A stretch of 64,000 nt of DNA, taken from the NCBI GenBank assembly GCA_023807065.1, contig JAJJLU010000353.1, positions 1 to 64,000 on the forward strand, in the 5' to 3' direction. The notes below the pieces were generated by a model. It did not search any database. It was not told the origin of the DNA and saw nothing but the letters and a program-made list of their open reading frames with translations. The position numbers and the translations under genes are program-made. Positions within the stretch are counted from its first letter, which is position 1, and every line of letters starts with the position of its first letter. The stretch is from Isotricha intestinalis (Eukaryota; Ciliophora; Litostomatea; Vestibuliferida; Isotrichidae). This document shows positions 1 to 12,505 of the stretch, piece after piece.

Positions 1-1
1 T

Positions 2-73
2 CATAAACTAAAAATTTCTTTAATAAAACCAAATCAAACTTTATCTTATAAAAGAAAATATGTAAATGAATAA
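2..73 (+). CDS. Partial C-terminus of an upstream gene
   Basis: From base 2 the plus strand is open for 23 codons and stops at TAA (71-73). The peptide ends ISLIKPNQTLSYKRKYVNE, which has an ordinary protein composition and follows the strand of the next gene. The start lies outside the window, so no function can be given. It could also be a chance open stretch, because it is short. The roughly 100 bp to the next ATG is typical of the spacing between genes here. Confidence 0.4.
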   Translation, partial: HKLKISLIKPNQTLSYKRKYVNE

Positions 74-170
74 CAAATTCAAAATAGAAAAAAAAATAAT
101 TGAATTATTATTAATATAAAAATGAAATAATTTAAATGGTAAGTTTATATTTTATAAAAAAAAATTAACA

Positions 171-737
171 ATGAAAGATAAAACAGAATTAAATATTCCT
201 GAAAAAGATATTGAAAATAATTTAATGAATGATAATTTAAATGACGAATTTAATAATGTAAATCATGAAATAAATTCTCATATTTCCTTTTACTTACTTC
301 ATTTAATATCTCAAAATAAAATAAAAAAAAATTATAAAGAACTTTTAAAAAAGCAAAAAAAAAATATTTTTAATAGTATAAAAATTCCTAAATTAAGTTT
401 AGGAGATTTTTTATATAGAATTACATATTACACTAAAGTTTCAGGTGAAACTTTAATATCTTCTTTAATATTAATAAGTAGGTATTGTAAAAATCTAAAT
501 ATAATATTAAGTGTTTATAATATTCATAGATTACTTTTTATAAGTATTATGGTTAATATTAAATTTATGGAAGATAAAATTTTTTCAAATACTTTTTATT
601 CTACTATTTGTGGGGTAAAATTAGCAGATTTAAATGAAATGGAATATGAATTTTTATGTGGAATTCATTTTGAAATGTATATTCATAGTCAAATTTTTAA
701 TAAATATCAAAATTTAATATTTGGTAATAATAAATAA
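171..737 (+). CDS. PHO80/P-U type cyclin
   Basis: A 188-residue protein that looks like one cyclin box of the PHO80 (P/U-type) family, the partner of Pho85-like cyclin-dependent kinases. Family hallmarks are in order: IPKLSLGDFLYRITYYTKVS near residues 63-82, a helix LISSLILISRYCKN, then HRLLFISIMVNIKFMED around 120-137, FYSTICGVKLADLNEMEYEF and the closing helix FEMYIHSQIFNKYQ. In this family the box binds the CDK; roles range from nutrient signalling to the cell cycle, and which one applies here cannot be told. The N-terminal 45 residues are acidic and Asn-rich and probably disordered. The ATG at 171 follows an A-rich leader, as in the other genes. The fold assignment is firm; the specific orthologue is not. 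Confidence 0.85.
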   Translation: MKDKTELNIPEKDIENNLMNDNLNDEFNNVNHEINSHISFYLLHLISQNKIKKNYKELLKKQKKNIFNSIKIPKLSLGDFLYRITYYTKVSGETLISSLILISRYCKNLNIILSVYNIHRLLFISIMVNIKFMEDKIFSNTFYSTICGVKLADLNEMEYEFLCGIHFEMYIHSQIFNKYQNLIFGNNK

Positions 738-1167
738 ATATTAGCTTCAAAATTAGGTATTTGAAATAAAAACATTTTTATATATTATATGCTTTATTTA
801 TTCTAAAAATATATTTGATTTAAATATAGTAATTTGTAATTCATTGTTATAATTAAAATATTTAATTTTTATTAGTGATAATATTTATTTGGAATTTTTA
901 AGTTTTATAATACCTATAATTATTGAAATAATAAAAACAATTTAAATATTGAAGTAACAAATAAAACTTTGTGTTTAATTTATTCATAGATATTTTAATT
1001 TCATTTTAATATTTAATATCTTAAATCTAATTATTCTTTTTATTTATATAGACGTTAAAAAATGTAAAAATTAATCAAATAAAAAAATATACGAAAATAA
1101 AAACATTAAATTTTTTTAAATAAATAAATAATAAATAATAAATAAAACTACCAAAAAAAAACCCTTT
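738..1167. other. 430-bp convergent intergenic spacer
   Basis: This lies between the 3' ends of the cyclin and the armadillo giant. It is almost pure A+T. I see no RNA gene, repeat or convincing coding relic in it. Confidence 0.6.
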
Positions 1168-4100
1168 TTATTTTTTCTTTTTCTTTTCAGAAGTTCTAGT
1201 GGTAGTGGTAGTAGTAATAGTAGTACTCATAATGACTTCTCCATTTTCACCAGTAGTAGTTTCAACAACAGTATTTTGAGTATGAGTATTATTAAAGAAA
1301 GTAATAACTAAATCAATACTATTAATTAATTTTTCAGCATCATTAGGGTCATCGCAAAAAATATTAAATGTTTTTCCATTTTCATCTTTCATGGAAAAGC
1401 AATTTTCTGGATTTGGCATTCCATTTTTCATTTTTTCAAATATTTCATTTTCATTTCCTAAAGATAATTCAACAACTTCACTTGTTTTCATTGTTAATTT
1501 ATCATCAAATGGTTGATCACCTATTTTAATATGAATTTTAGTTAAATCTGGAGAAAACATTAATTGACATGCTATTGTTTCACCATCATCTTTTACTAAA
1601 TTTAAATTTTGACCTTTAACTAAATAATCTTTAACATCAACTTCTATTGGAGTAATTACTTTAATATCATTCATATCAATATTTTCAATATTTTCACTTT
1701 TAATTTGTGCCATATTAATTAAGAATATTAAATATCTTCCTTCATATTCTATAGTTTTTTCATACATTCCTGCTTTTTCAATTACTTCTTTTATAACATC
1801 CGGAACTTTTAAATTTTGCATTATTACTTTATATTCATCTCCTTGATTTGCTAAAGTTGTTAATAATCTTAATAATTCAATTAATAAATCTGGATCATCA
1901 TCTTCTCTTTTTAAAGCATCACAAACTGTTTCTACTCCTTTATATTGTGTAAATGGTTGAGCACAATATTTATGTGAAAGTAATTTATTTAATAATTTTG
2001 CTACTTCTAAGTTTTCAGCATCATCATTTTCGGATGAATTTTCTATTTCATGAAGTAATTCTATCATTAAATCATCTGAAATATTACTTGCGTTTTGTTC
2101 ATCATCTGATAATACTGATAATAAATTCATTATTGAATTTTTTAATGAAGTTTTATTTTTTTTATCAAATATTCCATTTTCTAATGAGTCTTTTATATGA
2201 ACGAATAAACCTGAATTTATCATTGATTTTGAATTTTCTTTGTTTTTAGCAAAGAAAGCTAAAATTTTGTATATTAAAATATTAATATATGCATTATTTT
2301 TGTATAAATCAAGTAAGTTATATAAGTTTGGAACTGTATCATCATATACATAATCATCATCTGAAAGTTCAGGATGAGTTTTTAATGCTAATAACATTAA
2401 TCTTAATGCCATTATTACTAATTTAACATTCCAATCTTGACATTTTGTACTTTCATTTATTAAAACAAAGAATTTTTCTATATAACTTTTGTCTTTTATA
2501 TTTTTCATTATTGCTCCACAAATATAATTTATATTTGCTAATATATCAGAATTAGCATAATATTTTTTTTGTAAGTTTACTAATAATTGATATAATTCTT
2601 CTAAATTTAATTTTTTAATATTATCTCCGGCTTCAAAGTATAAATAATTTCCGAAAGTGTGTAAAGCAATGGTAATGAAATAAATCATATGATTTCTATT
2701 TTTAAGAGTTTGATCTAAAGAATCAGAAAATTTAGTTTTACTTAAATAATTATTTGATTTTTTACTAATTGTAACTTGATCAAGAGTTTTAATAGAATTG
2801 TCCATAATTCCTCTCACATAATCGAATTTATCTTCTTGTTTTTGTTTTTTAAAGAAATCAGGATTAATAACATTATTATCAGCTAAAGATTTTTTAACAA
2901 TTTTTTTAAATAAAGTGGAAGTATTCAAAGGATTTATTTTAGCTTTATCTTTATCTTGTTTTCCTTTCTTTAAACTTTTAATAAAAGCACTTTGAACTAA
3001 TAAATTTGTTTTTGGTTTAAGAGGCATAGCAACAGAAGCAGCTAAAGGATTAACTTGATCATTTTCTTCTTCATCATCATCATATCTACTAAAAACTTCC
3101 ATTAAATTATCTTTAACACTTCCCATTTTTTTCAATCCTCCTTTACTTAAAGTTGCAGTTTGTTCTTTTTCATCAGGAGGAGATACTTTATTATTAAATG
3201 AATCTAACCAGAAAATTGTATTATCTACTATTCCATTATCACAAAAAGCTACTATATTTTCCATATTATTTAATACGAGAGAATAATATAATTTTGTTAA
3301 ATTATATATCATTTTAGTGTTTTCATCTGGGTCTAATTTTTTAACTTCATCTTTTAATTTTGTTACTAAACCTGTTGAAACTACTTCTTTACTATATCGA
3401 GAATTATCTGCTGTAATTATACTTAAACAATTTAATAAGGAATTTAAATAATCTAAATTTGATTTAAATTTAGGGAATTCATCATTCATTTTTTTTAATA
3501 TTTCCATTTTATCAAAATATGGAACTAATTTTGGTATCCACATTAAAGAAATTAATGTTTGAGCTTTTGAAATTAATTGAGGTGTTCTTCCATCTAATTC
3601 ATAACATTTATTTATTATTGTTAAAACATCTCCCCAGAAAGTATCATTTAAGTCATTTTTATTTTGAATTCCTCTTAAATAATTAATTAACATATCAACA
3701 ATAGCTTCTAATAAAACAACATTACCTGTTTTTTTTCCTAAAGACATTAATTGTTCTAATCCAATTTTATTGAAAATAAATTCAAATCCTTTTTGATTTT
3801 TACAGCAATTAGAAAAGATAATATTATCATATAAGAATATTTTTTTAATATCTTCATCACTTTCTAAAACTTCAGGATGATTATATAAAGTAGTAACTTC
3901 TTTAACAGTAGTATCTAAAACAGGGGAATCAATAATTAAAGGAATAGCATTGTCACTATGAGAACAATCTTGTAAAACTGCTTTGGCATTAACATTAAAA
4001 GGTAAAATATTTTTTTCTAATTTTAATCCATTTTCATCAGGAGAAGCTTTCTCATTTTCTTCTCCTAATTTTTCACAAAATGAAAGTAAACCTCCTTCTA

Positions 4101-7100
4101 ATATTGGTCTATGATTATCTGGTGAAAGAGATAGATTTTTAAGTAATACTAAGCATTTTATTATTATTTGTTTTCTTCTATCTTTTAATGAATCTTCTTT
4201 AGATGTGTTTAAATCTGCATATGTTTTTCTTAACATTGCTAATATAAGATCTAATGGAATTTCTTCATTGTTTTTAACACTTAATGGAGATTTAATACTT
4301 TCATTTAATTCTTTGTCAAATACTAATGTTCCTGTTACAAATGTCATTTTCTTTTTTAATAATTTAGATGATTTTTTTATTACATCTTTTTCTTCTTTTT
4401 CTTTTTCTGCTTTCACATTTTCTGTTAATTTCTTTAATTCTTGAGAATGAGCATCAAAAGCTTTTGTTACTGTTTCTGTATATTTTTTTAAATTTTCTTC
4501 ATCTTCTTTTACAGCATTTTCTTCTTGATGTGATTTACTTTCTGATATTATTCTTTTCATAACTGGGTCAAAGGATTTCAATAAAACTGGTTTGTCTTTA
4601 TAATTATTTTGTAATGTTTCAAGATCTTTTTCTGTTATTATTTTCTTTTCTATTAATATATGATAATTATTTGGATCATTTATTAAATATGTGAATGCTT
4701 CTATCTCACTTTCCATTATATCATTGTTTTCATCTCCTGATAATTTTTTTAATAAAACTTTATTTTTTAATAAGGTTATTGCTTCTGGGTCATTATTAAT
4801 TAAGTATTCTACATTATATGTTGATTTCATTACATTTCTAATAATGTGAGATATATATCTTCTTTGATTAATTGGAACATTATCATCTGCATAAATTTCT
4901 TTAATTTCCTTCCATAATTCTTCATTTTTAATAATGCTTTTTAATATAGTAGGATTTTGGCTTAAAATACTAATAATTTGTAAATCTTTTTCAACAATTT
5001 CAGGGTTATTTTTATTTCTTTCATAATCATCACAAATAAATTTATAAATTCTTTCAGAGACAGCATCATTTCCTTCAGTTTTAGTAGAAATATATTGAAT
5101 GATTTTTCTAAATTCATTACTATCAACACCAGGTAATTTCATAAATTCTTCCATTTTATCAATAATACTAATAATTTCTTCAGTATTTTCAGGATCAGTT
5201 AAAAATGTTTCATCAGTTTCCATAGCTCCATTTACAACATTCCAAATATATTGAATTCTTTTAATAGTTCTATTATAATTTTCTCTTATTTCAGGATCTT
5301 CATCATCACTATGTTCACTAATACCGTTTTTCTGATATGTATCTGATAAATCTACTGCTTTTCTTAATATTGTTTTAGGAGCTATTAATGAAGGTTTTCC
5401 TTCTTCATCTTCTTTTTCTTTTATTTCTGGATTTGTTTTATAATATGTTACTACATTTGTTACTATTTTATCGAAATTTTCATCTTTCACTTCTCCTGCT
5501 GTTGGGAAAGAACCTTGAGGAGTTAATTCTAATTGTTTCTTTTGATAATCTATAAATTCAGATGCGGTATTATAATCTTTATTTAAATTATCTAATTGAG
5601 GTTTTGTTGCTTTTAAAACATATTTTTCATTAACTAATTCAGGTTCTTTTGTTTCACCATATTTTTCAAGTAATTTATTTGAAATGTTATTATATGATTG
5701 AACAAATAAGTAATTTTCTGGTTTATAGAAATATGTTCCCATATCTGTTATTGTTGTATAATAATCTTCGTCTTTATCAATTAATCCTTTATCCATTAAA
5801 GTATTTGTTAATGTCATTAATGAAATTACAGTTCCTTCATCAAAAGGTAAATCTTTAGGATCTGTTTTTCCACTTTTTCTAAATTCTTCTATTTTCTTTT
5901 TATATGTTATTACAGTTCTCTTATAAAATTTAACAATATCTTCTTTATTTTCATTTTCAATTTCATCAAATCCTTTTGCTTTACTAATCAAAGCATAATA
6001 TGTTAATTTTTTATTTAATTCATTAATATCGTCATCTTCAGCATTAATACTTTCTTTAAAGTATTTTTTAAATTGTTCACTTTTAAAAGTAGAAGGACCT
6101 AATTTTTCAACTAAAGATTCAGCTGCTTTATTAACTTCTTCATCATTATAATATTCTGCTTTATAATCAAGAGCTAATTTAATTAATTTCATATCTCTTT
6201 CTACATCTTCTTCAAGAACAATTCCACTTTGAGTTATTATTTTTACTATTTCAATAAATAAATCTTTATCAGGATAATTAGCTTGTGCTAATTCTAATAA
6301 ATTTTTAATAACTTTATTATCAATAAATTCTTTTCTTCCTTCTTTTATTCCTTGATTGTATATTTTTAAACAATGAACAAAATATTCATTTTGTTGAGTT
6401 TTATTTTTTGATAATCCTTCAATTTCATCTTCTTTTCTTTGTTCTGGAGTTTTTGTATTAATTGGTTTTCTTGTTTTTAAAAGAGAACCTTCTTCTTCTT
6501 TTTTTCCTCCTTTAGAAATATTAACTTCATTTTTGACAATATTATTAATTAAATCAACTCCATGTTCAGCAACAAATTTATCCATATTTTTTTGATCTTG
6601 TAATAAAGTACTTAACATTTTTAAAGCATTTAATTTTACTTGTTTAGAATATTCATCATTTAAATTAACAGTTGCTTTTAATTCTTCTAAAACATTTGTT
6701 AATCCTCCTCTTTGTACAATATATTCTCCTAATTTGGGATTTCTTAATGAAACATTACAAAGAAGATTATTTATTTCTTTTGTCATTTCTGGATTTTCAT
6801 TATAAATTTCTGATATTTCAAATAATTGATCAATGAATTTTTCATCAAGTTGTTTTTCTAAATAAGTTTGATATAAATATTCATCTTTAATATATTCATT
6901 TAATGTTCTTATTGGAAGAAGTAAAGCATCAGAATAAGTTGATTTGGTTAATAAAATTTGAAGAGAGTATTTTACTATTTTTTCATGTTTTGGATCATCT
7001 TTTGGTAAATTATCTTTCATTTTTCTTAAAACTGACATTTCATTAACTAATAATTGATTTATTGTTCTTGAATATAAAGTTTGTTTTAAAGTATGTTCCA

Positions 7101-8285
7101 TTGTTTTAGATAAATCATCCATAAATTCATCATTTGTAATTAAATCAGTTTGTTTTTTATTTGAAGTAAATGCATTAATTATTTCTAAATCATTTAATAA
7201 TTTTAATTGATTATCAGCATCAAACTCTTTTTGACTATCTTCATGGAATTTTGTAATAGTTTGAACTAAAATTTCTTCAGCATTTTTTTCTTGACCTGGT
7301 AATTTCATAATTTCATTTGAAATTAAATCAGCACTTCTTGTAATATTTTCATCATTAGAAAATTTAGATCTTACTTCAAATAATTTAATTAATATATTTT
7401 GATTAGCAACCATAATTAAGTTTTCTTGATTCGATAAAGTTATTGTTTTTAATAATTCCATTGCATTATTTGCGATTTGACTATTATTTGTTGCTTCCAT
7501 AATTTGTAATAATTGTCTTGGACAACCAGCTTTAACTAATAAATTACAAGTTTCTGGTTTTTTATTAACTAAAATAATTAAAGTTTTAATTATGCTATCA
7601 CATAATTTATCATCATCATAACCAGATTTTCTTAATAAATTCATTAATGTATTTATATATTTTTCTATTATTCCTTCTCCTCTTGCTGTTTTTAATTTAT
7701 CTTCATTTTCTTTTATAAATGGAATATTTTTTGAAAGATGTTCTATATGTTCTATTAATAATGGATTATCAGTTGATTTTTCTATAACTTCTATATTTAA
7801 TGCATTTATATTTCTTAAAATTTCAAGATATTTTTCATCTTTTGTTTCATTATAATTTTTAATTGCTGAATCTTCTAATTTTTTAAGGAAAGCTAATTCT
7901 AATTTTATTCTCTTTGAAGCATTATTACAATTTTCTTGAAATTCTTTATAATTTTTATTATCTGTTGATTGTAATTGTGCTCTTTTATATTGTTCAAGCT
8001 CAGAAATTTCTCTTTTAACTAATTCTTTCAAAATTGCAAAATCTTCATTAGCTCCAGCATCAAATAAATCTTTAATAGTAATAGCACATTGTTGATAAAT
8101 TAAATTTTTTTCAAGTGCTCTAATATCATCAGGATTACCATTAATAGTTTTAACTTTAGGAGCATTTTTTTTGAAATTTTCAACTTCTTTTAAAAAGTCT
8201 TTCATGTCAATAACTTTTTTCAATAAGCAACTTCCTTTTTCTGAAATTTCTTTTTCTAATTGTTCATTATATTCTTCTTTGATTG

Positions 8286-8316
<31 letters not shown>

Positions 8317-10242
8317 CTCATCAGGAACAGAACTATCATAAAATGCTTTCACCATTACACTATTAATAGCATCAATATAATTTAAAGCAAAATTTGGATT
8401 AACTTTAGGATCTGGTTTTTTGAAATATTGATTTAAGAAGTCTGGAGTTAAATAAGTTTCTAATATATCTAAATTTGTTTTATTAGGAGCTCTAAATTTA
8501 GGTTTTTTTTCCATAAATTGAACTGAAACTGGAACAATTTCTTGTTTTAATTTTTTTTTCTCTTCATTTTCTTCTCCTTTAACTAAATCATAACATACAT
8601 CCAAATCATTTTTTATTGTTAAATAATTTTCACTTGAGGATATTACATTTTTCATATATGGAACTGTTTTAGGAAGAGATAATTTTATTTTTTCAGAAAT
8701 ATCTGGGTAATTATTTACTGTGTCATCAGAAACTTTTAATATCATTGATGCACCATAATTTGATTTTTCATTTTTACCAAAATATTTATCTCCATTTAAT
8801 ATAATGTTTTCTATTATATATATTATTATTTCTATATATTTAACATCTTTTTTTTCGTTTTCATGTTTTGAACGATAATTTTGAACAAATAAATCAGCAT
8901 ATGAAGCAAAGTAAGTTTGGAATGATATTATTATTGGTTCTCTTAATTTATCTGGATCATTTTTTTCTAAACTTTCAACACAAGTTTTAACACATTCGAA
9001 AGTTTTTTTAATTGAATTATCAATATTAACAAATAATTGAAGACATTGTTTTCCTTTTTCAGTATCTTCATCATAACATTCAGGAATAATATTAAAGATT
9101 CTTTGGAAAATAACCATAAAATATTTTAAAACAGAAACATAAGTTTTAACATATTGTGCATCTTTTCCATTTAAATCAATTTGGCATAAAACTTCAAATA
9201 ATTCAATTAACATTTTTAAATTATCAGGTTCACAAGCAATTCTTCCAATATCTTCAACAAGCATTAAATTAGCAACCATAATAGAAGGTTCTTTTAATTC
9301 TTCAATATTATTTTGAGAAGGATCACTTTTAATTTTTCCACAACATTCTTTCATAATTCTCAATTGTTTCCTCATATCATCTTCAGTACAAATTTTAGCA
9401 TATAATTTTGCTCCTTGTCTTAAAACCTTTTCATCATTAGAAAATTTATCCATAATTTCATTTAATATAGGCATAGGTTTAGCATCAATAAGAGCTTTTT
9501 TTCCTTTTTCATTTTTACACAAATTATCTAAAGTTTGAATTCCAGTGACAACAGCTTTAGCATTACCATGATCAGAACAAGTTTTAAGATTTTTTAAAAT
9601 ACTTCCAATAACATCTTCTTCAATTAATTTATCTCTTCCTGCTTTGGTGTTACTCATTTTTTTCATGGCATCAAAATTAGCAGAAATAACATCCATATCA
9701 TCAGAAAATTTATCATTAATAGCTTTAATAGTGGAAGGTAAACCAGCATTAATAAGAGTATTAACTAAACCAGGAATTCCACATAATCCATTAATAATTT
9801 TTAAATAAGGAGCAGCACCAGGTCCTCCGTCTTTTTTAGCTAAAATATCTATAACTGCTTGATGACCTCCTTTATCTGTAAACATTAATGCTAATTCTCT
9901 ATCTACTATATCATATACTGAGATTAATTTCCATATTATTTCTCCTGTTTGAATTACTATTGGATCATTATTACAATTTACTAAAGCTATTAAACGAAGT
10001 GTACTCACTCCTTCTAAACGAATTATTATTTTTGCGTTTACACGAATTTCACGATTTGGAGGAGATATAAATTTTTCAATACTGTTTAAACAATATACTA
10101 TTAAATGAATGAATTTTAATTTTCCTTTTGCACTGTCTAATACTGTTTGAATTGTCTTCTCCTTCTCTGCCATTTGACGTGCACGCTCTGCTTTTAAACG
10201 CTCATAGTTAGAATAGGTTTTTGTGTTTGATTTTGATTGCAT
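1168..10242 (-). CDS. Giant armadillo-repeat protein with C-terminal PH-like domain
   Basis: A single uninterrupted exon of 3024 codons. The N-terminus (residues 1-40) is a basic helix rich in Arg, Lys and Glu (NYERLKAERARQMAEKEK). Most of the protein is alpha-helical with recurrent armadillo/HEAT-like units, for example around residues 150-300 (GLVNTLINAGLPSTIKAIND; DVIGSILKNLKTCSDHG) and again near 900-1000, 1150-1300 and 2480-2860. Acidic and Lys-rich linkers separate the blocks. Residues about 2880-2990 form a beta-rich, PH-like domain that ends in a helix (NDAEKLINSIDLVITFF). The tail is a Thr run followed by EKKKKK. Large ARM scaffolds with terminal PH-like domains occur in ciliated protists and may serve cytoskeletal or ciliary assembly; that role is inference. 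The first 100 or so codons use CGT for Arg where the rest uses AGA. Confidence 0.75.
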
Positions 10243-10622
10243 TTTTTGAGTTTTTTTATATATATTTTTTATTTTTTTTTAAGCTTATGTAGTGGAAGAC
10301 TTGGCTTTTTTATTTTTTTTTTGGTGATGTTTGAATTATTATAGAATAGAAGATAAAATTAATTTTTTAAATATATAAAAGATTTTTCAATGCTTTTTTG
10401 AATTTTAGGGAAATTGACCATTTTAGGTTTTTGTTTTTTTTTCTTTTCCTTTATTTCAAAAAAATATTTGTGATAAATTTATGTTTTAAGTTTTATTTTG
10501 GAGAATCCAATTTTTTGTATGGCAATATTAATAATATTTTAATGAACAATTTTAATAATTTATATTTTTAAAACATTAAAAATTTAAAAAATATTAAAAT
10601 TATCAAAATTATTAATAAATTA
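10243..10622. promoter_or_regulatory. 380-bp divergent promoter region
   Basis: This is the space between the divergent starts of the armadillo giant (minus) and the DZIP1-like gene (plus). It has long T runs on the armadillo side and A-rich sequence before the plus-strand ATG. No coding potential was seen. A GAGTTTTTTT element sits 6-15 bp upstream of the minus-strand ATG and resembles elements before other minus-strand genes. The promoter role is inferred from position only. Confidence 0.4.
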
Positions 10623-11120
10623 ATGAATAACCAAAATGAAACTTTTAGATTTAATCTTTCTTCATCTGAAAAAATAACTCCAAATTATTTACAAAATTCT
10701 CAAATAGAAACTTTAATAAAAACAAATAATATTCAAGAATTAAATAAGGTTTTAATAGATATGTCTCAAGAGAATTTTGATCAAAATACTTATTTTGATT
10801 TAAGTGATAATGAAAAAAAATTAATTAAAGATTATCAAATATTAGTTCAATATATGCTTTATAGTATAAATGGATTAACAAGAAAAAATCAATTATTAAA
10901 TGATTTATCAAATCAGAAAAATACAGAACAATTTAATCTTGAAAATGAAATAGATAGGCAACAACAAAAAATTAATTCTCAACAAGAAACTTTAAGTCAA
11001 TTAACAAATAATCTTTTAAATTTAGAATTTTTAATTAAAGAATTAAAATTAGTTGAAGAAGCAAAAAATTATGGAATAGAAATAAAAGATAATGAAGATG
11101 ATAATAATGAAAACAATTAA
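10623..11120 (+). CDS. Short coiled-coil protein resembling the DZIP1 N-terminal domain
   Basis: 165 residues. Residues 6-95 follow the layout of the DZIP1/Iguana N-terminal domain: a start with FRFN, an Ile/Leu-rich stretch IQELNKVLIDMSQENF, then LSDNEKKLIKDYQILVQYML and a helix leading into a coiled coil (about 90-150). In DZIP1 this region precedes a C2H2 finger and acts at the centriole and ciliary transition zone. Here the protein ends after the coiled coil in an acidic Asn tail, with no zinc finger, so it is either a minimal relative or simply an unrelated coiled-coil protein. It is divergent from the armadillo giant and 109 bp upstream of the CAP gene on the same strand. The domain match is from pattern alone. 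Confidence 0.5.
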   Translation: MNNQNETFRFNLSSSEKITPNYLQNSQIETLIKTNNIQELNKVLIDMSQENFDQNTYFDLSDNEKKLIKDYQILVQYMLYSINGLTRKNQLLNDLSNQKNTEQFNLENEIDRQQQKINSQQETLSQLTNNLLNLEFLIKELKLVEEAKNYGIEIKDNEDDNNENN

Positions 11121-11228
11121 TCATATTAAAAAATAAATAACATAAAAATAAATAAAATAAATTAAAATAAATTAAAATTCTAAAAAAAAATAAAAATATT
11201 TTATGAAATTATTTTTTTTTCTTTTTTT

Positions 11229-12441
11229 ATGAATGGGGATTGTTTGAATGAAGGAATTGAAAAGTTGAAAAAAAGTGGAATTTTAGATGCTTTTCAGTGT
11301 AAATTTTTATTGTTTTTATTTGGATTTATATTAGCTAGATTCTTTGGAAAAATTATATGAAAACAAACATCCAGATAATAATTCTTTTGATTTATGTGCT
11401 AATTATATTTTAGAATATCAAGAAAAAAATAATAAAATAGAAAATAACATTTATGGTTATAAAAGAAATTCTATATCTGAAATAATTATAAGTTTATCAA
11501 TAACACCATTTGAATTTTTATGTCCTTTCAAATTAATTAAAGGAAATTATATTACTATTAGAATAAAAGGAAATTGGATTATAGAAAAAAATAAAAATGA
11601 AATATATGATAATTATCCAGTTGGTATTTTATTAGGAAGAAATTCATCTTGTTCAGAAGAAGGTTATTTTCAAATTTCTAATGGAATGAAATATATTCCA
11701 AAAAAAAATGGATGTTTATTTATAAAATTTAATTATAATCCTTATTCAAATCCTAAAATTTCAGGTAAATGTTCTATTATAGTATCATATGTTAATTTAA
11801 TTGATCCTATTTTTCCTTTATATAAATTTTTAGGTTTTGAAGATGAAATTACTAATATTAGTTTAATTACTTATTTAAATTTTATGAGAAAAAGTCCAAA
11901 AGTATTTGCCAATAATTTTTTGGCTCATTTAAAAAAAAAACAAATATATAAAGAATTAATTAATGAATTATATAACTTTAAACCTTGTGAAAATTTAATT
12001 TATAATCAATTTTTAAATGAATTAAGTGAAATTCATTGTAAAGAATTAGTTAAATACAATAAATTTTCTTTATATGATATAAATGAAAGAAGTATTAGAA
12101 TGAAGGCAATGGATTATTACGATTATAAAAATTTATATACTAGAAAAATAAATAAAAATAAAGAATCATTTTATGATATTAAACATTGCTTAGGTTTTGT
12201 TATTAATCCTATTAATAAAGAAGAAAATAGTTTTTATTTATTTTTTCTTATTAATTTATTGTTAGATGAATTAGTTCCTAGTAAAAGAAATAGAAAAATA
12301 TTATTAAATCCGAATTTAAAATATTATGGTTGTTGTATTGCACAACATAAATTATTTGGAAATGTTTGTTCAATTATTTTCACAGAGAAAGATTATATTA
12401 CAAAAACCGATAAAAACAATAATTTTGAGAATCAAAGTTAA
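11229..12441 (+). CDS. CAP/SCP-domain protein with helical N-terminus, one intron
   Basis: Two exons, 11229-11298 and 11339-12441. The second exon has no ATG in frame at its start; splicing a 40-nt intron joins an ATG exon (MNGDCLNEGIEKLKKSGILD) in phase, giving about 390 residues. The joined N-terminus contains a helix pair (SLEKLYENKHPDNNSFDLCA) like the short dimerising Dpy-30/RIIa motif. A beta-rich middle (about 60-170) follows, then a CAP (SCP/PR-1-like) domain from about residue 180: LITYLNFMRKSPKVFANNFL, LSEIHCKELVKYNKF and, at the end, KYYGCCIAQHKLFGNVCSII. The CAP His/Glu pocket is only partly recognisable (SEIHCKEL). There is no signal peptide, so unlike most CAP proteins it is probably cytoplasmic. 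Function unknown. Confidence 0.72.
11299..11338 (+). other. Spliceosomal intron, 40 nt
   Basis: Donor GTAAATTTTT, acceptor TTAGCTAG. It is placed because only this acceptor keeps the reading frame from the upstream ATG into the CAP exon; the alternative AG four bases earlier shifts the frame to a stop. Confidence 0.7.
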
Positions 12442-12505
12442 ACTATTTTAATTGTTTTAAAATATTTATTTTTTTTATATTTTACAAAAAAATGTATTAA
12501 ATTCT

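Noticed and set aside
1953..2249. 98-codon plus-strand frame inside the armadillo gene
   Set aside because: Hydrophobic shadow of an A-rich coding strand. Similar shadows at 4205-4562, 5649-5858, 9888-10070, 29604-29949 and 32399-32581 were rejected for the same reason.
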